Source: CAZRHH01 sp964599885
GTDB lineage: Bacteria > Chloroflexota > Dehalococcoidia > DSTF01 > JACRBR01
Assembly (NCBI GenBank): GCA_964599885.1
Contig: CAZRHH010000010.1
Coordinates: 19,046-83,045 of the forward strand
DNA length: 64,000 nt
Reading direction: 5' to 3'
Below, piece after piece: positions 41,974 through 51,123 of this stretch. The notes beneath the pieces are model-generated. The model made no database searches, had not been told where the DNA came from, and saw only the letters and a list, made by a program, of their open reading frames with translations. The stretch's first letter is position 1; each line of letters begins with the position of its first letter. A program made the translations under genes and the position numbers.

Positions 41974-43176
41974 CTACGCGCCGTACTTCGTCAGACGCCC
42001 CGCGTGCGCCATCGCCAACGACAGCACTTCCTTCGCCGGAAACGTCCCGAGCGACCCGAGACGGCAGCCCTTCTCGCTGAAGCCCTCGCTCAGATCCCGA
42101 AATGAAAAGTTTTTCGTGTGAAACAAAAACGGAACCGGATGCCACGAGTGTCCCGCGACGACGGCCGGCGTCGAATGATCGCCCGCCACCATGAACACGT
42201 CCGGCCCCAATGCGTGCAACTCGTCGACGAATCCGTCTACTTCCTCGAGCGCGCGTATCTTCGCCTGGAAGTCGCCGTCTTCGCCGGCCGCGTCCGCCGG
42301 CTTGTAGTGAATGAAAAAGAAGTCGTAGTTGTCCCACTGCGCCTTCAACGTCTCCACTTCCTCGGCGAACGTCGTCCCCGTCTTGATGACGTCCATCCCG
42401 ACGAGCTTCGCCAGTCCGCGGTACATCGGGTACGCCGCGATCGCCGCTGCACGGAACTTGCACGCTTCCGCGATCGATGGCATCGGCGGCGTCTTCGCGA
42501 TCCCGCGCAGCGTCAGCATGTTTGCGGGCGCCTGATCGCGCAGCAGCGCCGCCGCCTGTGCGATGAAATCGTTGAGCAGTCCGGCCGTCGCCTCCGCTTC
42601 CGGCGCCAGCGCCCGCGATGGCATTGGCGCGTAGCCTTCGCGCTGAGGGTCCGTCTCCGTCACCGCGTCCGACAACCCCTCGCCCCGCAGCACCAGCACG
42701 AAGCGATGCTCCTTCACCGGTTCGACGAACACCTGCACACCCGCGAGCTTGATCGCGCGCAACTTCGCGCACAGTTCGATCGTCTTCTCGTTTGCGATCC
42801 GCCCCGCCCGCCGGTCGGTGATCAACCCACCAGCGTCGACCGTGCAAAAGTTCCCCCGCGCCGCCACATCCGTATCGCGCAGATCGAAGTCAATCCCCAA
42901 CGCCTCCAGCACGCCGCGTCCGACCGTGTACTGCATCGGGTCGTACCCGAACAACGCCAGATGTCCCGGTCCGCTCCCCGGCGTTACGCCGTAATCAACG
43001 GGCACCGTTAGGCCGCACAAACTCTCGCGTTGCAGCCGATCGAGCGCGGCGACATGCGCCTGCTCAAGCTCCGACCGCCCCGACTCGTTGGGCAACCCAC
43101 CCAACCCGTCGATGACGAGCAGCAAAATCTTCGTGTCGTTGGTAATGGAAAGTTCGCTCAGCAGCTCAAGGTTCAC
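41974..43176 (-). CDS. apgM: Archaeal-type 2,3-bisphosphoglycerate-independent phosphoglycerate mutase
   Basis: The protein has 400 residues, the length of the ApgM group and shorter than the bacterial GpmI. It swaps the phosphate of phosphoglycerate in glycolysis. Alkaline-phosphatase-fold features are LLLVIDGLGGLPN with the metal-binding Asp, VTPGSGPGHLALFGYDP with the catalytic Ser, NYDFFFIHYKPADAAGEDGD, and MVAGDHSTP with a metal-binding Asp and His. GTG at 43176 starts it. ApgM-type enzymes are found in archaea and some bacteria, including Chloroflexota. The next gene is tpiA. Confidence 0.95.
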   Translation of the reverse strand: MNLELLSELSITNDTKILLLVIDGLGGLPNESGRSELEQAHVAALDRLQRESLCGLTVPVDYGVTPGSGPGHLALFGYDPMQYTVGRGVLEALGIDFDLRDTDVAARGNFCTVDAGGLITDRRAGRIANEKTIELCAKLRAIKLAGVQVFVEPVKEHRFVLVLRGEGLSDAVTETDPQREGYAPMPSRALAPEAEATAGLLNDFIAQAAALLRDQAPANMLTLRGIAKTPPMPSIAEACKFRAAAIAAYPMYRGLAKLVGMDVIKTGTTFAEEVETLKAQWDNYDFFFIHYKPADAAGEDGDFQAKIRALEEVDGFVDELHALGPDVFMVAGDHSTPAVVAGHSWHPVPFLFHTKNFSFRDLSEGFSEKGCRLGSLGTFPAKEVLSLAMAHAGRLTKYGA

Positions 43177-43321
43177 AAGGCGGATTCTATCACGGGGTTT
43201 CCGTTAGAACTCCCACCGCTAACGATGGCGACGAGCCTCGATTCAAGTCGTTGCGCAACTGCAACGGCGAGACACCCGGAGGGGGCCGCAAACGTCGCAT
43301 CGCAGCGCCTACGATGTTCAC

Positions 43322-43540
43322 ATGGAACCGACCGCCCGCGTGATGATCATCGGCTCGATCACCATCGCCGGCGCGTGCCTCGCGATACTCGCCGCCGCCC
43401 GCCTCAACTCGGGCCGCCTCCCCGGCGACCTCATGCTCGAACGGGGCAGCGTTCGCGTCATGTTTCCCATCGTCACGTCGATCATCCTCAGCATCGCCCT
43501 GACCATCATCCTCAACATCGCCCTCCGCCTCTGGCGCTGA
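43322..43540 (+). CDS. DUF2905 membrane protein
   Basis: The protein has 72 residues with ATG at 43322. Two membrane helices flank the family core: an N-terminal one (MIIGSITIAGACLAILAAA), the loop RLPGDLMLERGSVRVMFPIV, and a second one (SIILSIALTIILNIALRL). This matches DUF2905, a family of tiny inner-membrane proteins of unknown function. It is transcribed away from apgM. Confidence 0.9.
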   Translation: MEPTARVMIIGSITIAGACLAILAAARLNSGRLPGDLMLERGSVRVMFPIVTSIILSIALTIILNIALRLWR

Positions 43541-43673
43541 TCCCGTCGTCCGGCCTTCGATTTCCGACCTCCCTACCTCAACCTCTGTGCCTCCGTGCCT
43601 CTGTGGTGAAACCCCTTTGCTCGAAGCTTTGCGCTCCTCTGCGCCCTTTGCGCCTTTGCGGTGAACCGAACAT

Positions 43674-44834
43674 TCACCCATCCCGAAAACCCACCGGCAC
43701 CCCATCCACCACACCCCGCCCCTGCAGCAGCACCCGCACCCGTCCCAACTTCCCCGGATCGACCAGCGCCAGCAGCACCCCGCGCCGTGCGAAATACTCC
43801 TCCATCTCACCACCGCGCTCCGGCCCCGCCGCCGCCACCCCCTCGCCGATCCCCAACCGCACCAGAAACGACGACTGGTCCGTCATCGCAATCGTCGTCA
43901 GCCCCGCCGCCTCACCCACCCGCCGCAACGTCGTGAAGTCGACGCTCGACGTGATGTCCTGCTTTCCCACCCGCTGATACGGATCGCTTCCCACCGACTG
44001 ACGGTAGTAGCACGCCAGCGTCCCGTCCCGGCGCCACGGCGCGTACAACTCCGGCGCCTCGTAGCCGTAGTCGAACGTCAGCACGTACCCGCGCCGCAAC
44101 GACCGCGCTACATCGCCCATCCAGCGCGTCGCATCGAGATTCACCTCCGCGTAACAGCCGTCGCCCGGCAACACGCCCGCCGCATCGAAGTACGCCGCCA
44201 GCACCGAATCCGACAGCGGCATCAGCACATCGTGAAACCGCGCGCCGTCGTGCCCGACGAACACCTCGCGCAACACGTCGCCATCGCGCACCACCCGATG
44301 CACCGGAAACGCATCCAGCAGTTCGTTCGAAAGCACACACCCTTCGATCGCATCCGGCAACGCGTCCACCCACTCGACGCGATCCACCGCACCCGCCGCC
44401 GCCAGCACACGCCGCTGCTCGTCCCGCAACACTCCAGCCGCCTCGACGATCCGGTACCGCACCGCCGACGCAAACGCCCCATCCGCACCCGAAGCCCGCT
44501 GCACGATGTCCCGCGCCAGCAGCCCACGCCCCGCCCCCTGCTCCACCACATCGAACCGCGCCGGCCGCTCCATCAGCGTCCACAGCTCGTGGAGCTGCTT
44601 CGCGACAAGCGCCCCGAACACCGGATGCACCTCCGGGCTCGTCACGTAGTCGCCACTCCGCCCCGTCACCGCCGCATCGGTCCGGTAGTACCCGTACCGA
44701 GGGTGATACAACGCCGCCTCCATAAACTCCCGAAACCGCATCGGACCATCGCGCGCAATCCTCGCGCGCAGCTCGGCGACGAGCGGCCCCGATTCGGAGA
44801 TCGAACCAAAATCGTCCGTAGAATCCCACGTCAT
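43674..44834 (-). CDS. MidA/NDUFAF7-type methyltransferase
   Basis: The protein has 386 residues. It belongs to the SAM-dependent methyltransferase group once called DUF185, whose mitochondrial member NDUFAF7 methylates an Arg of a complex I subunit. Motifs are MRFREFMEAALYHPRYGYY, SGDYVTSPEVHPVFGALVA, and the SAM site VVEQGAGRGLLARDI. The later part has VLSNELLDAFPVHRVV and a catalytic-looking FDYGYEAPELY. The bacterial substrate is not known; complex I is a possible target. The gene stands alone. Confidence 0.9.
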   Translation of the reverse strand: MTWDSTDDFGSISESGPLVAELRARIARDGPMRFREFMEAALYHPRYGYYRTDAAVTGRSGDYVTSPEVHPVFGALVAKQLHELWTLMERPARFDVVEQGAGRGLLARDIVQRASGADGAFASAVRYRIVEAAGVLRDEQRRVLAAAGAVDRVEWVDALPDAIEGCVLSNELLDAFPVHRVVRDGDVLREVFVGHDGARFHDVLMPLSDSVLAAYFDAAGVLPGDGCYAEVNLDATRWMGDVARSLRRGYVLTFDYGYEAPELYAPWRRDGTLACYYRQSVGSDPYQRVGKQDITSSVDFTTLRRVGEAAGLTTIAMTDQSSFLVRLGIGEGVAAAGPERGGEMEEYFARRGVLLALVDPGKLGRVRVLLQGRGVVDGVPVGFRDG

Positions 44835-45026
44835 GCGCCCATCCTAACCCAGCTCTCGAACCAAGCTCCCGAGCGGTGAGGCCGCGTCGTGCAAACACAC
44901 CGCGCGTCCATCTGTCCTTCCCTACTCGAAACATCCTCTGTGCCTCTGTGGTTCACCCCGCCCATCCAAACCCTTTGCGCCCCTCTGCGCTCTTTGCGCC
45001 TTTGCGGTGAACCGTCCCTCACATGC

Positions 45027-45032
45027 TAGAAT
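45027..45032 (+). promoter_or_regulatory. -10 box of the aspS leader
   Basis: TAGAAT lies about 7 bases before the start of the T-box leader. A possible -35, TTGCGG at 45002-45007, comes from the end of a dispersed repeat, with a 19-base spacer, which is long. The promoter would thus lie partly in the repeat. Confidence 0.45.
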
Positions 45033-45039
45033 CCCCGAA

Positions 45040-45291
45040 CAAGCGCAGACAGAGACCAGTACCAGGCGCGCGAGCCAGAGAGAGCCGCCCACTAGCTGCA
45101 ATGGCGGCGCCGCACACCCTGCGAAGACGCTCTCGAGTGCGAGGACCAACCGCGTCAACCAACGCGCACTAAGCCTCGACGGCCAGCCCCCGTTACCCGG
45201 CCCAAAGATCGTCGCGCGCCCACGTCCAATAGCGCGACGATGAACTGCGGTGGCACCACGAGCGCGCCCCTCGTCCGCATGACGAGGGGCG
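45040..45291 (+). ncRNA. T-box leader of aspS
   Basis: The core GGTGGCACC at 45249-45257 with flanking CGCGA/CGCG arms is the T-box antiterminator. The hairpin GCCCCTCGT/ACGAGGGGC at 45266-45290 is the competing terminator, though no long T run follows. Upstream are AGTA at 45057-45061 and paired arms of stem I. The codon GAC (Asp) at 45126-45128 after GAA is the likely specifier, which fits the aspartyl-tRNA synthetase gene behind it. Uncharged tRNA-Asp would raise expression. The exact stem I pairing was not drawn in full. Confidence 0.8.
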
Positions 45292-45328
45292 TTGCTGTAT
45301 CCGCGTACCCATGCGAGGAGGTGCCATC

Positions 45329-46642
45329 GTGTCGCTCGAACCAGGCCGTATCTACACCGACGAACTCCACGAGCACGCCGGCGAACGCGTCCGCATCGCC
45401 GGCTGGCTCCACCGCGTCCGCCGCCTCAGCAACGTCACGTTCGTCATCGTCCGGGACGCCCGCGGCCTCGCCCAGGTGATCGTTGCCGATGCAACCACCG
45501 CCGCGCAGCTCGACAACCTCCACGCCGAATCTGTCATCGCCATCACCGGCGTGGTCGTCGAAAACGCGCAGGCGCCGTCCGGCTACGAGATCCACAAACC
45601 AGCGATCGACGTTATCTCCGCGTCCAGCGCGCCACCGCCAATCGACATGTTCCGGCCCACCCTCAAAGCCACGCTCCCGGTCCTGCTCGACAACGCTGCT
45701 CTCACCCTGCGCCATCCGCGACGCCGAGCGCTTTGGCGTCTCGCCGCCGCGTCCGTCGCCGGCTTCCGCGCCACGCTCGACGCCACGAGCTTCGTCGAGA
45801 TCCACACGCCCAAACTCGTTGCCGCCGCAACCGAGGGCGGCGCCAATGTCTTCCCGGTCGACTACTTCGGTCGCCCCGCCTACCTCGCGCAGAGCCCACA
45901 GTTCTACAAGCAGATCATGGTCGGCGTCTTCGAGCGCGTCTACGAAGTCGGGCCAGTCTTCCGCGCCGAACCCCACGACACCACCCGTCACCTCAACGAA
46001 TACACGTCACTCGACGCCGAGATGGGCTTCATCGTTGACCACACAACCATCATGGCGACCCTCACGCGCAGCATCGCCGGCATGCTCGACGCCATCAGTG
46101 CTCGCGAACCCGAAGCCCTGCGCCTGCTCGACCTCACCCTGCCCGACGTCCCTGCCGAGATCCCCGCGATCCAATTCAGTGACGCCCTCCGCCTCATCCA
46201 CGAAGCCACCGGCGAAGACTGCCTCGCGGAACCCGACCTCGCACCGGCCCACGAGCGCTGGCTCGGCGCCTGGGCGCGCGAGCAACGCAACTCCGACTTC
46301 CTCTTCGTCGTCGGCTACCCCATGACGAAGCGCCCCTTCTACACCCACCCCGATCCCGACCGCCCCGCATACTCCAACAGCTTCGACCTCCTCTTCCGAG
46401 GCCTCGAACTCGTCACCGGCGGCCAGCGCCTCCACCGCTACGACCACTACATCGCCGCCCTCGCCGCCCGCAATCAGGACCCCGACCAGCTCGCCGGCTA
46501 CCTCGACGCCTTCCGCTACGGCATGCCCCCGCACGGCGGCTTCGCCATCGGCCTCGAACGCTTCATCGCCCAGCTCACCAACACCGCAAACGTGCGAGAA
46601 GTAGCCCTCTTCCCCAGAGACCAACAACGACTCTCGCCGTAG
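45329..46642 (+). CDS. aspS: Aspartyl-tRNA synthetase, archaeal/non-discriminating type
   Basis: The protein has 437 residues. GTG at 45329 is chosen because GAGGAGG lies 8 bases upstream; ATG at 45311 is in frame but lacks one. The length and lack of the large bacterial insertion domain mark the archaeal type, which often charges both tRNA-Asp and tRNA-Asn and then needs GatCAB. Visible are the anticodon-binding OB fold (GWLHRVRRLSNVTFVIVRD), the class II motif 2 (VYEVGPVFRAEPHDTTRHLNEYTSLD), and motif 3 (GGFAIGLERFIAQL). Whether it mischarges tRNA-Asn cannot be told by eye. A T-box leader precedes it. Confidence 0.92.
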   Translation: MSLEPGRIYTDELHEHAGERVRIAGWLHRVRRLSNVTFVIVRDARGLAQVIVADATTAAQLDNLHAESVIAITGVVVENAQAPSGYEIHKPAIDVISASSAPPPIDMFRPTLKATLPVLLDNAALTLRHPRRRALWRLAAASVAGFRATLDATSFVEIHTPKLVAAATEGGANVFPVDYFGRPAYLAQSPQFYKQIMVGVFERVYEVGPVFRAEPHDTTRHLNEYTSLDAEMGFIVDHTTIMATLTRSIAGMLDAISAREPEALRLLDLTLPDVPAEIPAIQFSDALRLIHEATGEDCLAEPDLAPAHERWLGAWAREQRNSDFLFVVGYPMTKRPFYTHPDPDRPAYSNSFDLLFRGLELVTGGQRLHRYDHYIAALAARNQDPDQLAGYLDAFRYGMPPHGGFAIGLERFIAQLTNTANVREVALFPRDQQRLSP

Positions 46643-46730
46643 CCGTGTCGCGTGCAGCGGGCTGTCGCCCGAGGCGTCGGGCGTTGCAGCGCGTTCGTCG
46701 TGCGGTGCCGCTGCGAGCTAAACTCTCTCC

Positions 46731-48230
46731 ATGAACCGGCGCGCTCCCGGGCTGATCGGCATCGCGCTGCTCGCGGTGCTCCTGAGCGCCACCGCCTGCG
46801 GTGACTCCGACGCGACCCGCACGCCACCTGGCTCGACGGACACCTCCGCGGCCGCCTCCCGCAGCGCCACATCGACTACCGGCGCGTCCCAGCCCATCCC
46901 CTTCACCCTCACGCCTGGGAAGCGTCCAGACCCCCATCCCCTCCCAGTTGCCTCGCGGCTCCCGGCATGGGAGGACGTCCCGGATGCGATCACAGCGGTA
47001 TCGCTGCCCGAGCCCGGCGTCACGATCTTGCAGTCGGGCGGCACGACGCTCGCCGTCGATACGGCAAGTGGCGTTGTGCGGATCATCGCCGAGTTGCCGC
47101 CGGAGGTGCCTTCGGAGCGCTACCACAACGTGCAGTTCGCACCTTCGCCCGACGGCACGCGGTTCGCCTTCGCCTGCGACGACGGCGCTGCATGGACTCA
47201 CTTCCGCGCCGCGAATCTCTGCATCGCCGCCCCCGGTGTGCCCGCAACGATCGTCGCCAGCGTGAGCGCGCTCGCGCCAACCGCCGCCATCAAGCGGGAA
47301 TCGGGCAACGGCGTCACGCTCGTCTGGAGCCCCGACGGCCGCCGCATCGCCTTCCAGGCCTACGTCGAGACCGGCACCCCACAACGGGAGGATTCGCGAG
47401 CGCAGATCTACGTCACCGATCTCGACAGCGGCTTCACGGCGCTCATCGTGGAAAACGAACGCGCAGGGTACGCCATCATCAGATGGTCGCCGGACAGCCA
47501 GCGCCTCGCCCTGCTGAGCGACTCGAACGGCTTCGGCTACACGAGCATCGTCATCATCGACGCCGAATCGCACGAGACGCTCCGCGTCGGTGCCAACGTG
47601 CCATACCTCATCGCCATCGCGCCCGGGTTCGACTGGTCGCCCGACAGCGCCGCGATCGCCTTCGTCGCGGCGAGCGGCAAGGAGCCCGGTGCGGCATCGC
47701 TGTACGTCGCTGACCTCAACGACGGCGCCGTGACGCATCTGCTCGCCACGCTCGTGCGGCACGCCGCCGTCTGGTCGCCCGACGGCACGTGGATCGCCGT
47801 CACGCGCTACCTTGGACAGCGGTCGCAGTTCGACCTGATTACACAGGTGTACGCTGTCCGCAGCGACGGCTCCGACGCTCGCGCACTTAGCGATCAACTC
47901 GCCGGGAGCGGCTGGCCATATGCGTGGGCTCCCGACAACGAGCACCTCGTCGCACGAGGCAGCAGGACATCGGAGACGGGGCTCTACCTGATCGACATCA
48001 ACGGGACCGCGCCGGTTCTCGTCCCCGCCGATGTCCGCGGCCCCTCCTCATCCTACGCCGAGTACACGTTTTGGAGCCGCGATCGCCGGCGGCTGCACTA
48101 CACCCAGGGCGGCCGCTGCATGAAGGGCGGGTGCGTACCCGGCCAGCTGTTCGTCCTCGACATCGCCACGAACACGCCGACCAAACTGCACGACGCCCTC
48201 ATCGACCCCAGCCTCCATCCGCCCCGCTGA
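46731..48230 (+). CDS. Lipoprotein with TolB-like beta-propeller
   Basis: The protein has 499 residues with ATG at 46731. The lipobox LSATAC (Cys 23) and the linker of Thr and Ser show that it is a lipoprotein outside the membrane. Repeated FAPSPDGTRFAF, VWSPDGRRIAFQA, RWSPDSQRLALLS, DWSPDSAAIAFVA and VWSPDGTWIAV mark six or seven PD40/TolB blades. Such propellers usually bind proteins or glycans; no catalytic site is evident. Its function is unknown. It follows aspS by 88 bases and may have its own promoter. Confidence 0.85.
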   Translation: MNRRAPGLIGIALLAVLLSATACGDSDATRTPPGSTDTSAAASRSATSTTGASQPIPFTLTPGKRPDPHPLPVASRLPAWEDVPDAITAVSLPEPGVTILQSGGTTLAVDTASGVVRIIAELPPEVPSERYHNVQFAPSPDGTRFAFACDDGAAWTHFRAANLCIAAPGVPATIVASVSALAPTAAIKRESGNGVTLVWSPDGRRIAFQAYVETGTPQREDSRAQIYVTDLDSGFTALIVENERAGYAIIRWSPDSQRLALLSDSNGFGYTSIVIIDAESHETLRVGANVPYLIAIAPGFDWSPDSAAIAFVAASGKEPGAASLYVADLNDGAVTHLLATLVRHAAVWSPDGTWIAVTRYLGQRSQFDLITQVYAVRSDGSDARALSDQLAGSGWPYAWAPDNEHLVARGSRTSETGLYLIDINGTAPVLVPADVRGPSSSYAEYTFWSRDRRRLHYTQGGRCMKGGCVPGQLFVLDIATNTPTKLHDALIDPSLHPPR

Positions 48231-48634
48231 ACAAACCCTTGAAAGCCCCGCAACGCGCCCACAACGCCCGCACACCCCGGCAACCTACACCCTCTTGTGG
48301 CACGGTCTTTCAGACCGTGTCACCGTAGGCGCGCCGAAGCACAACGGGGGAACGTTCACCGTGCCGCGCAGCCCCAACCGCGCGGACACTCCCCAAAACG
48401 CGTTCCCGCTCTCCAACTCGCTGTTTGGAGAGCGGGCCAGGGGTGAGGCCGCGCGTCGTGTAACGCACTAATCACCGACATGTTCATCACAACACCTCTG
48501 TGCCTCCGTGCCTCTGTGGTAGAACCCCTCCTGTTCTCTGTTCTCTGCTCTCTGTCCCCCACCCCGTTTGACACCCAAAGCCCAACGTCCGAAACTAATC
48601 CCGCTCACACCCAACACAACGAAAGGCCCACACC
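48231..48634. other. Gap with dispersed repeats
   Basis: No gene seen. The gap holds a GGTCTTTCAGACC palindrome at 48297-48324, a partial CTCTGTGCCTCCGTG repeat at 48493-48526, and a CTCTGTT tract at 48528-48560. A possible promoter for the dehydrogenase gene at 48635 is not evident. Confidence 0.7.
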
Positions 48635-49750
48635 ATGACCGCCACAGGCAAAGCCGCCGTCTTCCTCGGCCCCGGCAAGGGCTACGAGATCCAGCAGTTC
48701 GATGTCCCCACACCCGAACCCGGCGGCATCGTCATCAAGGTCGCCATGGCCGGCGTCTGCGGCTCCGACCTTCACATCTGGCGCGGCGACTCACCCATGT
48801 TCGCCGCCATGGCCGGCAGCGTCGCCGGCCACGAGATGACCGGCCGCGTCCACTCGATGGGCGCTGGCGTCACCACCGACTCTCTCGGCCGCCAGCTGAA
48901 GGACGGCGATCGCGTCGCCTACGCGTACTTCTATCCCTGCAACCGGTGCTACCAGTGCAACAAGGGCGAGTTCGCCGTCTGCCCGTCAAAGATCATGAAC
49001 ATGGGCCCCAGCATCAGCCGCTTCAGCGGCGCCTACGGCGAGTACTACTACCTCAAGCCCGGCGGCTGGGTCTTCAAAGTGCCCGACGAAGTCACCGACG
49101 AGATGGCCACGCCCGTCAACTGCGCGCTCTCACAGGTGACATACGGCCTGCAGAAGGCCGGCCTCCGCTACGGCGACACCGTCGTCGTCCAGGGTGCGGG
49201 CGGCCTCGGCCTCAACGCCATCGCCGTCGCGAAGGAGATGGGCGCCGACGCCGTCATCGCTATCGACGGCGTGCCGAGCCGGCTCGAACTGGCGAAGCGC
49301 TTCGGCGCCGACGAGGTGATCGACATCACCGAACACACGTCGCCGATGGATCGCATCACGAAGGTCAAGCAACTGACGCAGAACCGCGGCGGCGACATCG
49401 TCGTCGAAGTCGTCGGCGTCCCCGCCGTCATCCCCGAAGGACTCGCCATGCTCCGCGAGGGCGGCACCTACCTGGAGATCGGTAACATCTCATTCGGCCG
49501 CTCTGTCGAGATCGACCCATCGATGCTCGTCTGGGGCAGCAAGCGCATCCAGGGCGTCATCATGTACGACCCCTGGGTCATCCCCGAAGCCCTCGATTTC
49601 CTCGTGCGCACGAAAGACAAGTACCCGCACGGCGACGTCGTCTCGCACAAGTTCCCGCTCGACAAGATCAACGAAGCGTTCCAGAGCAGCGAATGGGCGA
49701 ACGAGGGCCCCGTAACAAAAGTAAACCGCGCCGTGATCGTTCCCGGATAG
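48635..49750 (+). CDS. Zinc-dependent medium-chain dehydrogenase
   Basis: The protein has 371 residues. It starts with ATG at 48635 after GAAAGG. It shows the MDR layout: the catalytic zinc site AGVCGSDLHIWRGD and GHEMTG, the structural zinc CNRCYQCNKGEFAVC, and the NAD(P) site VVVQGAGGLGLNAIAVAKEMGADAVIAID. It should oxidise an alcohol or sugar alcohol (threonine and sorbitol dehydrogenases have the same layout). Substrate unknown. It stands alone between repeat-rich gaps. Confidence 0.93.
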   Translation: MTATGKAAVFLGPGKGYEIQQFDVPTPEPGGIVIKVAMAGVCGSDLHIWRGDSPMFAAMAGSVAGHEMTGRVHSMGAGVTTDSLGRQLKDGDRVAYAYFYPCNRCYQCNKGEFAVCPSKIMNMGPSISRFSGAYGEYYYLKPGGWVFKVPDEVTDEMATPVNCALSQVTYGLQKAGLRYGDTVVVQGAGGLGLNAIAVAKEMGADAVIAIDGVPSRLELAKRFGADEVIDITEHTSPMDRITKVKQLTQNRGGDIVVEVVGVPAVIPEGLAMLREGGTYLEIGNISFGRSVEIDPSMLVWGSKRIQGVIMYDPWVIPEALDFLVRTKDKYPHGDVVSHKFPLDKINEAFQSSEWANEGPVTKVNRAVIVPG

Positions 49751-50101
49751 GTGATCCTCGCGCGTCACCACGGTAGGGGCGGACCCACGTGTCCGCCCCG
49801 ATATCGCACGCCACGCATCAACACGAACCACACGCGTCAAGAACAACGAACTGCGCATTCGTAACCAACTGGTAGGGGCCCCGCTTGCCGGGGCCCGGCT
49901 AACCAGCACGAAACACCACGGTCGCCACCCGACGCCCAAACCGCGATCAAAAACGAACGGACACCACATCCGCCTCCACCCGGGCGTACACGACCACCTA
50001 ACCCCTAAAACCCCCTCCACGCCTCTGTGCCTCTGTGGTGAAAACCGTTCACGATGCGTCGCGCAAGGCCGCGGAGCTCGCAGCGCTCGCCCGACTCCTC
50101 G
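49751..50101. other. Gap with palindromes and a partial repeat
   Basis: No gene seen. Two palindromes, one at 49771-49800 (GGGGCGGAC/GTCCGCCCC type) and one at 49872-49897 (GGGGCCC/GGGGCCC type), and a partial CTCTGTGCCTCTGTGG repeat at 50020-50044 fill most of it. Confidence 0.7.
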
Positions 50102-50779
50102 TTACCCCGACCGCCGCATCGAAGCCGCCCATGAGAGCGCATCGATCCATGGATGCTCCGGATACGCGAGAGCGATCGCCTCCCGAAGCCACGCGATCTG
50201 CTGCGCATCGAGCTGCGGGAGCAGCGCGACGAAGTCGCGCCAGTCGCGCCGCCGTGGCAAGGCGGCCTTGAAAAAAAGCAGTGCATCAGGCGTCGTGGCC
50301 GGCACGCCCCACGGCGATTGCCGGATCGCGTCTCGCAGCCGCAGCGTGATGCGCGGCTCTCGCTTCACAACCCATACATCGCCGCCACCTTCATCGATCT
50401 GGATGTCGAGCCACCAACCCTTCGCCGGCTCGCAGACGCCGTCCTCCGGCAGCGGGCCCGCATCCACGGGCGATCGGGCGTGAATGTGCGAGGGCACGGG
50501 GAGCCGGCGACCGTCCCAAAGCCCCGTCGAAACGTCGTCGACAACGGAGGTGTGTGCGATCAACTGCCAACCGGCAAGATGATCGAGAAGCTGCCGGTGG
50601 TCGCCGTCGAACACAGAGAGGTCAACATCGCCGTGATCGCGCGAGATCCGGCCGAGCCATGCATCGATTGCCCAGCCCCCGCACAACGACCACGGGGCAA
50701 CATACGAAGACATCAGTTCAGCGAGGCGCGTGACTTGTTCGGGGACAACCGTCCCCTCGGTAGAAATAAACGTAGACAA
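50102..50779 (-). CDS. Nucleotidyltransferase-like protein
   Basis: About 225 residues. TTG at 50779 has AAGGAG 9 bases upstream and is preferred over the frame extension to 50845. LCGGWAIDAWLGRISRDHGDVDLSVF is the core of aminoglycoside-nucleotidyltransferase-like folds, with the metal-binding Asp-x-Asp pair in DVDLS. The rest is alpha/beta with DIQIDEGGGDVWVV. Proteins of this group can inactivate antibiotics such as lincomycin, but many have other targets, so resistance should not be assumed. It stands alone. Confidence 0.75.
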   Translation of the reverse strand: MSTFISTEGTVVPEQVTRLAELMSSYVAPWSLCGGWAIDAWLGRISRDHGDVDLSVFDGDHRQLLDHLAGWQLIAHTSVVDDVSTGLWDGRRLPVPSHIHARSPVDAGPLPEDGVCEPAKGWWLDIQIDEGGGDVWVVKREPRITLRLRDAIRQSPWGVPATTPDALLFFKAALPRRRDWRDFVALLPQLDAQQIAWLREAIALAYPEHPWIDALSWAASMRRSG

Positions 50780-51123
50780 AGAAAGACGCTCCTTGGAGTG
50801 GCGCCGGCCGCGGCCGAGAACGGGCGCGGCGTAGCGCGATATCAAATGACAGTCGGGAAGGAGCGCACCCGATGCCGAGCGGAGACTGCCTGCGGCTAGC
50901 TCGCCCGGTCCTCGGCGTGCACCAGGAGCGTAGTTGTCTGCATGTCGTCGCCTCCTCGATGCGTGATCGATGCGTGATCGATGCGCCGACTATACCACGC
51001 CCCACACATCGAACGGTCGCGAAAAAGGACGGACACAATATCCGCCCTGAAGCCCTCTGTGCCTCTGTGGTAAACCCCTTTGCGCCCTTTGCGCCCTTTG
51101 CGCCTTTGCGGTGAACCGGCGCC
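50780..51123. other. Gap with a dispersed repeat
   Basis: No supported gene. It holds a full repeat copy at 51053-51118 (CTCTGTGCCTCTGTGGT, then TTTGCGCC units, then TTTGCGGTGAACC). Just before it, GATGCGTGATC occurs twice in a row near 50958-50980. No terminator for the neighbouring minus-strand genes is clear. Confidence 0.6.

Noticed and set aside
44831..45158. Small frames that read AKAQRAQRGAKG or TEAQRHRG-type peptides (also near 35012-35245, 48356-48713 and 50718-51197)
   Set aside because: These are translations of the dispersed TTTGCG/CTCTGTG repeat, not genes.
50102..50779. Antibiotic resistance gene
   Set aside because: The fold fits nucleotidyltransferases in general, but nothing visible shows that an antibiotic is the substrate.
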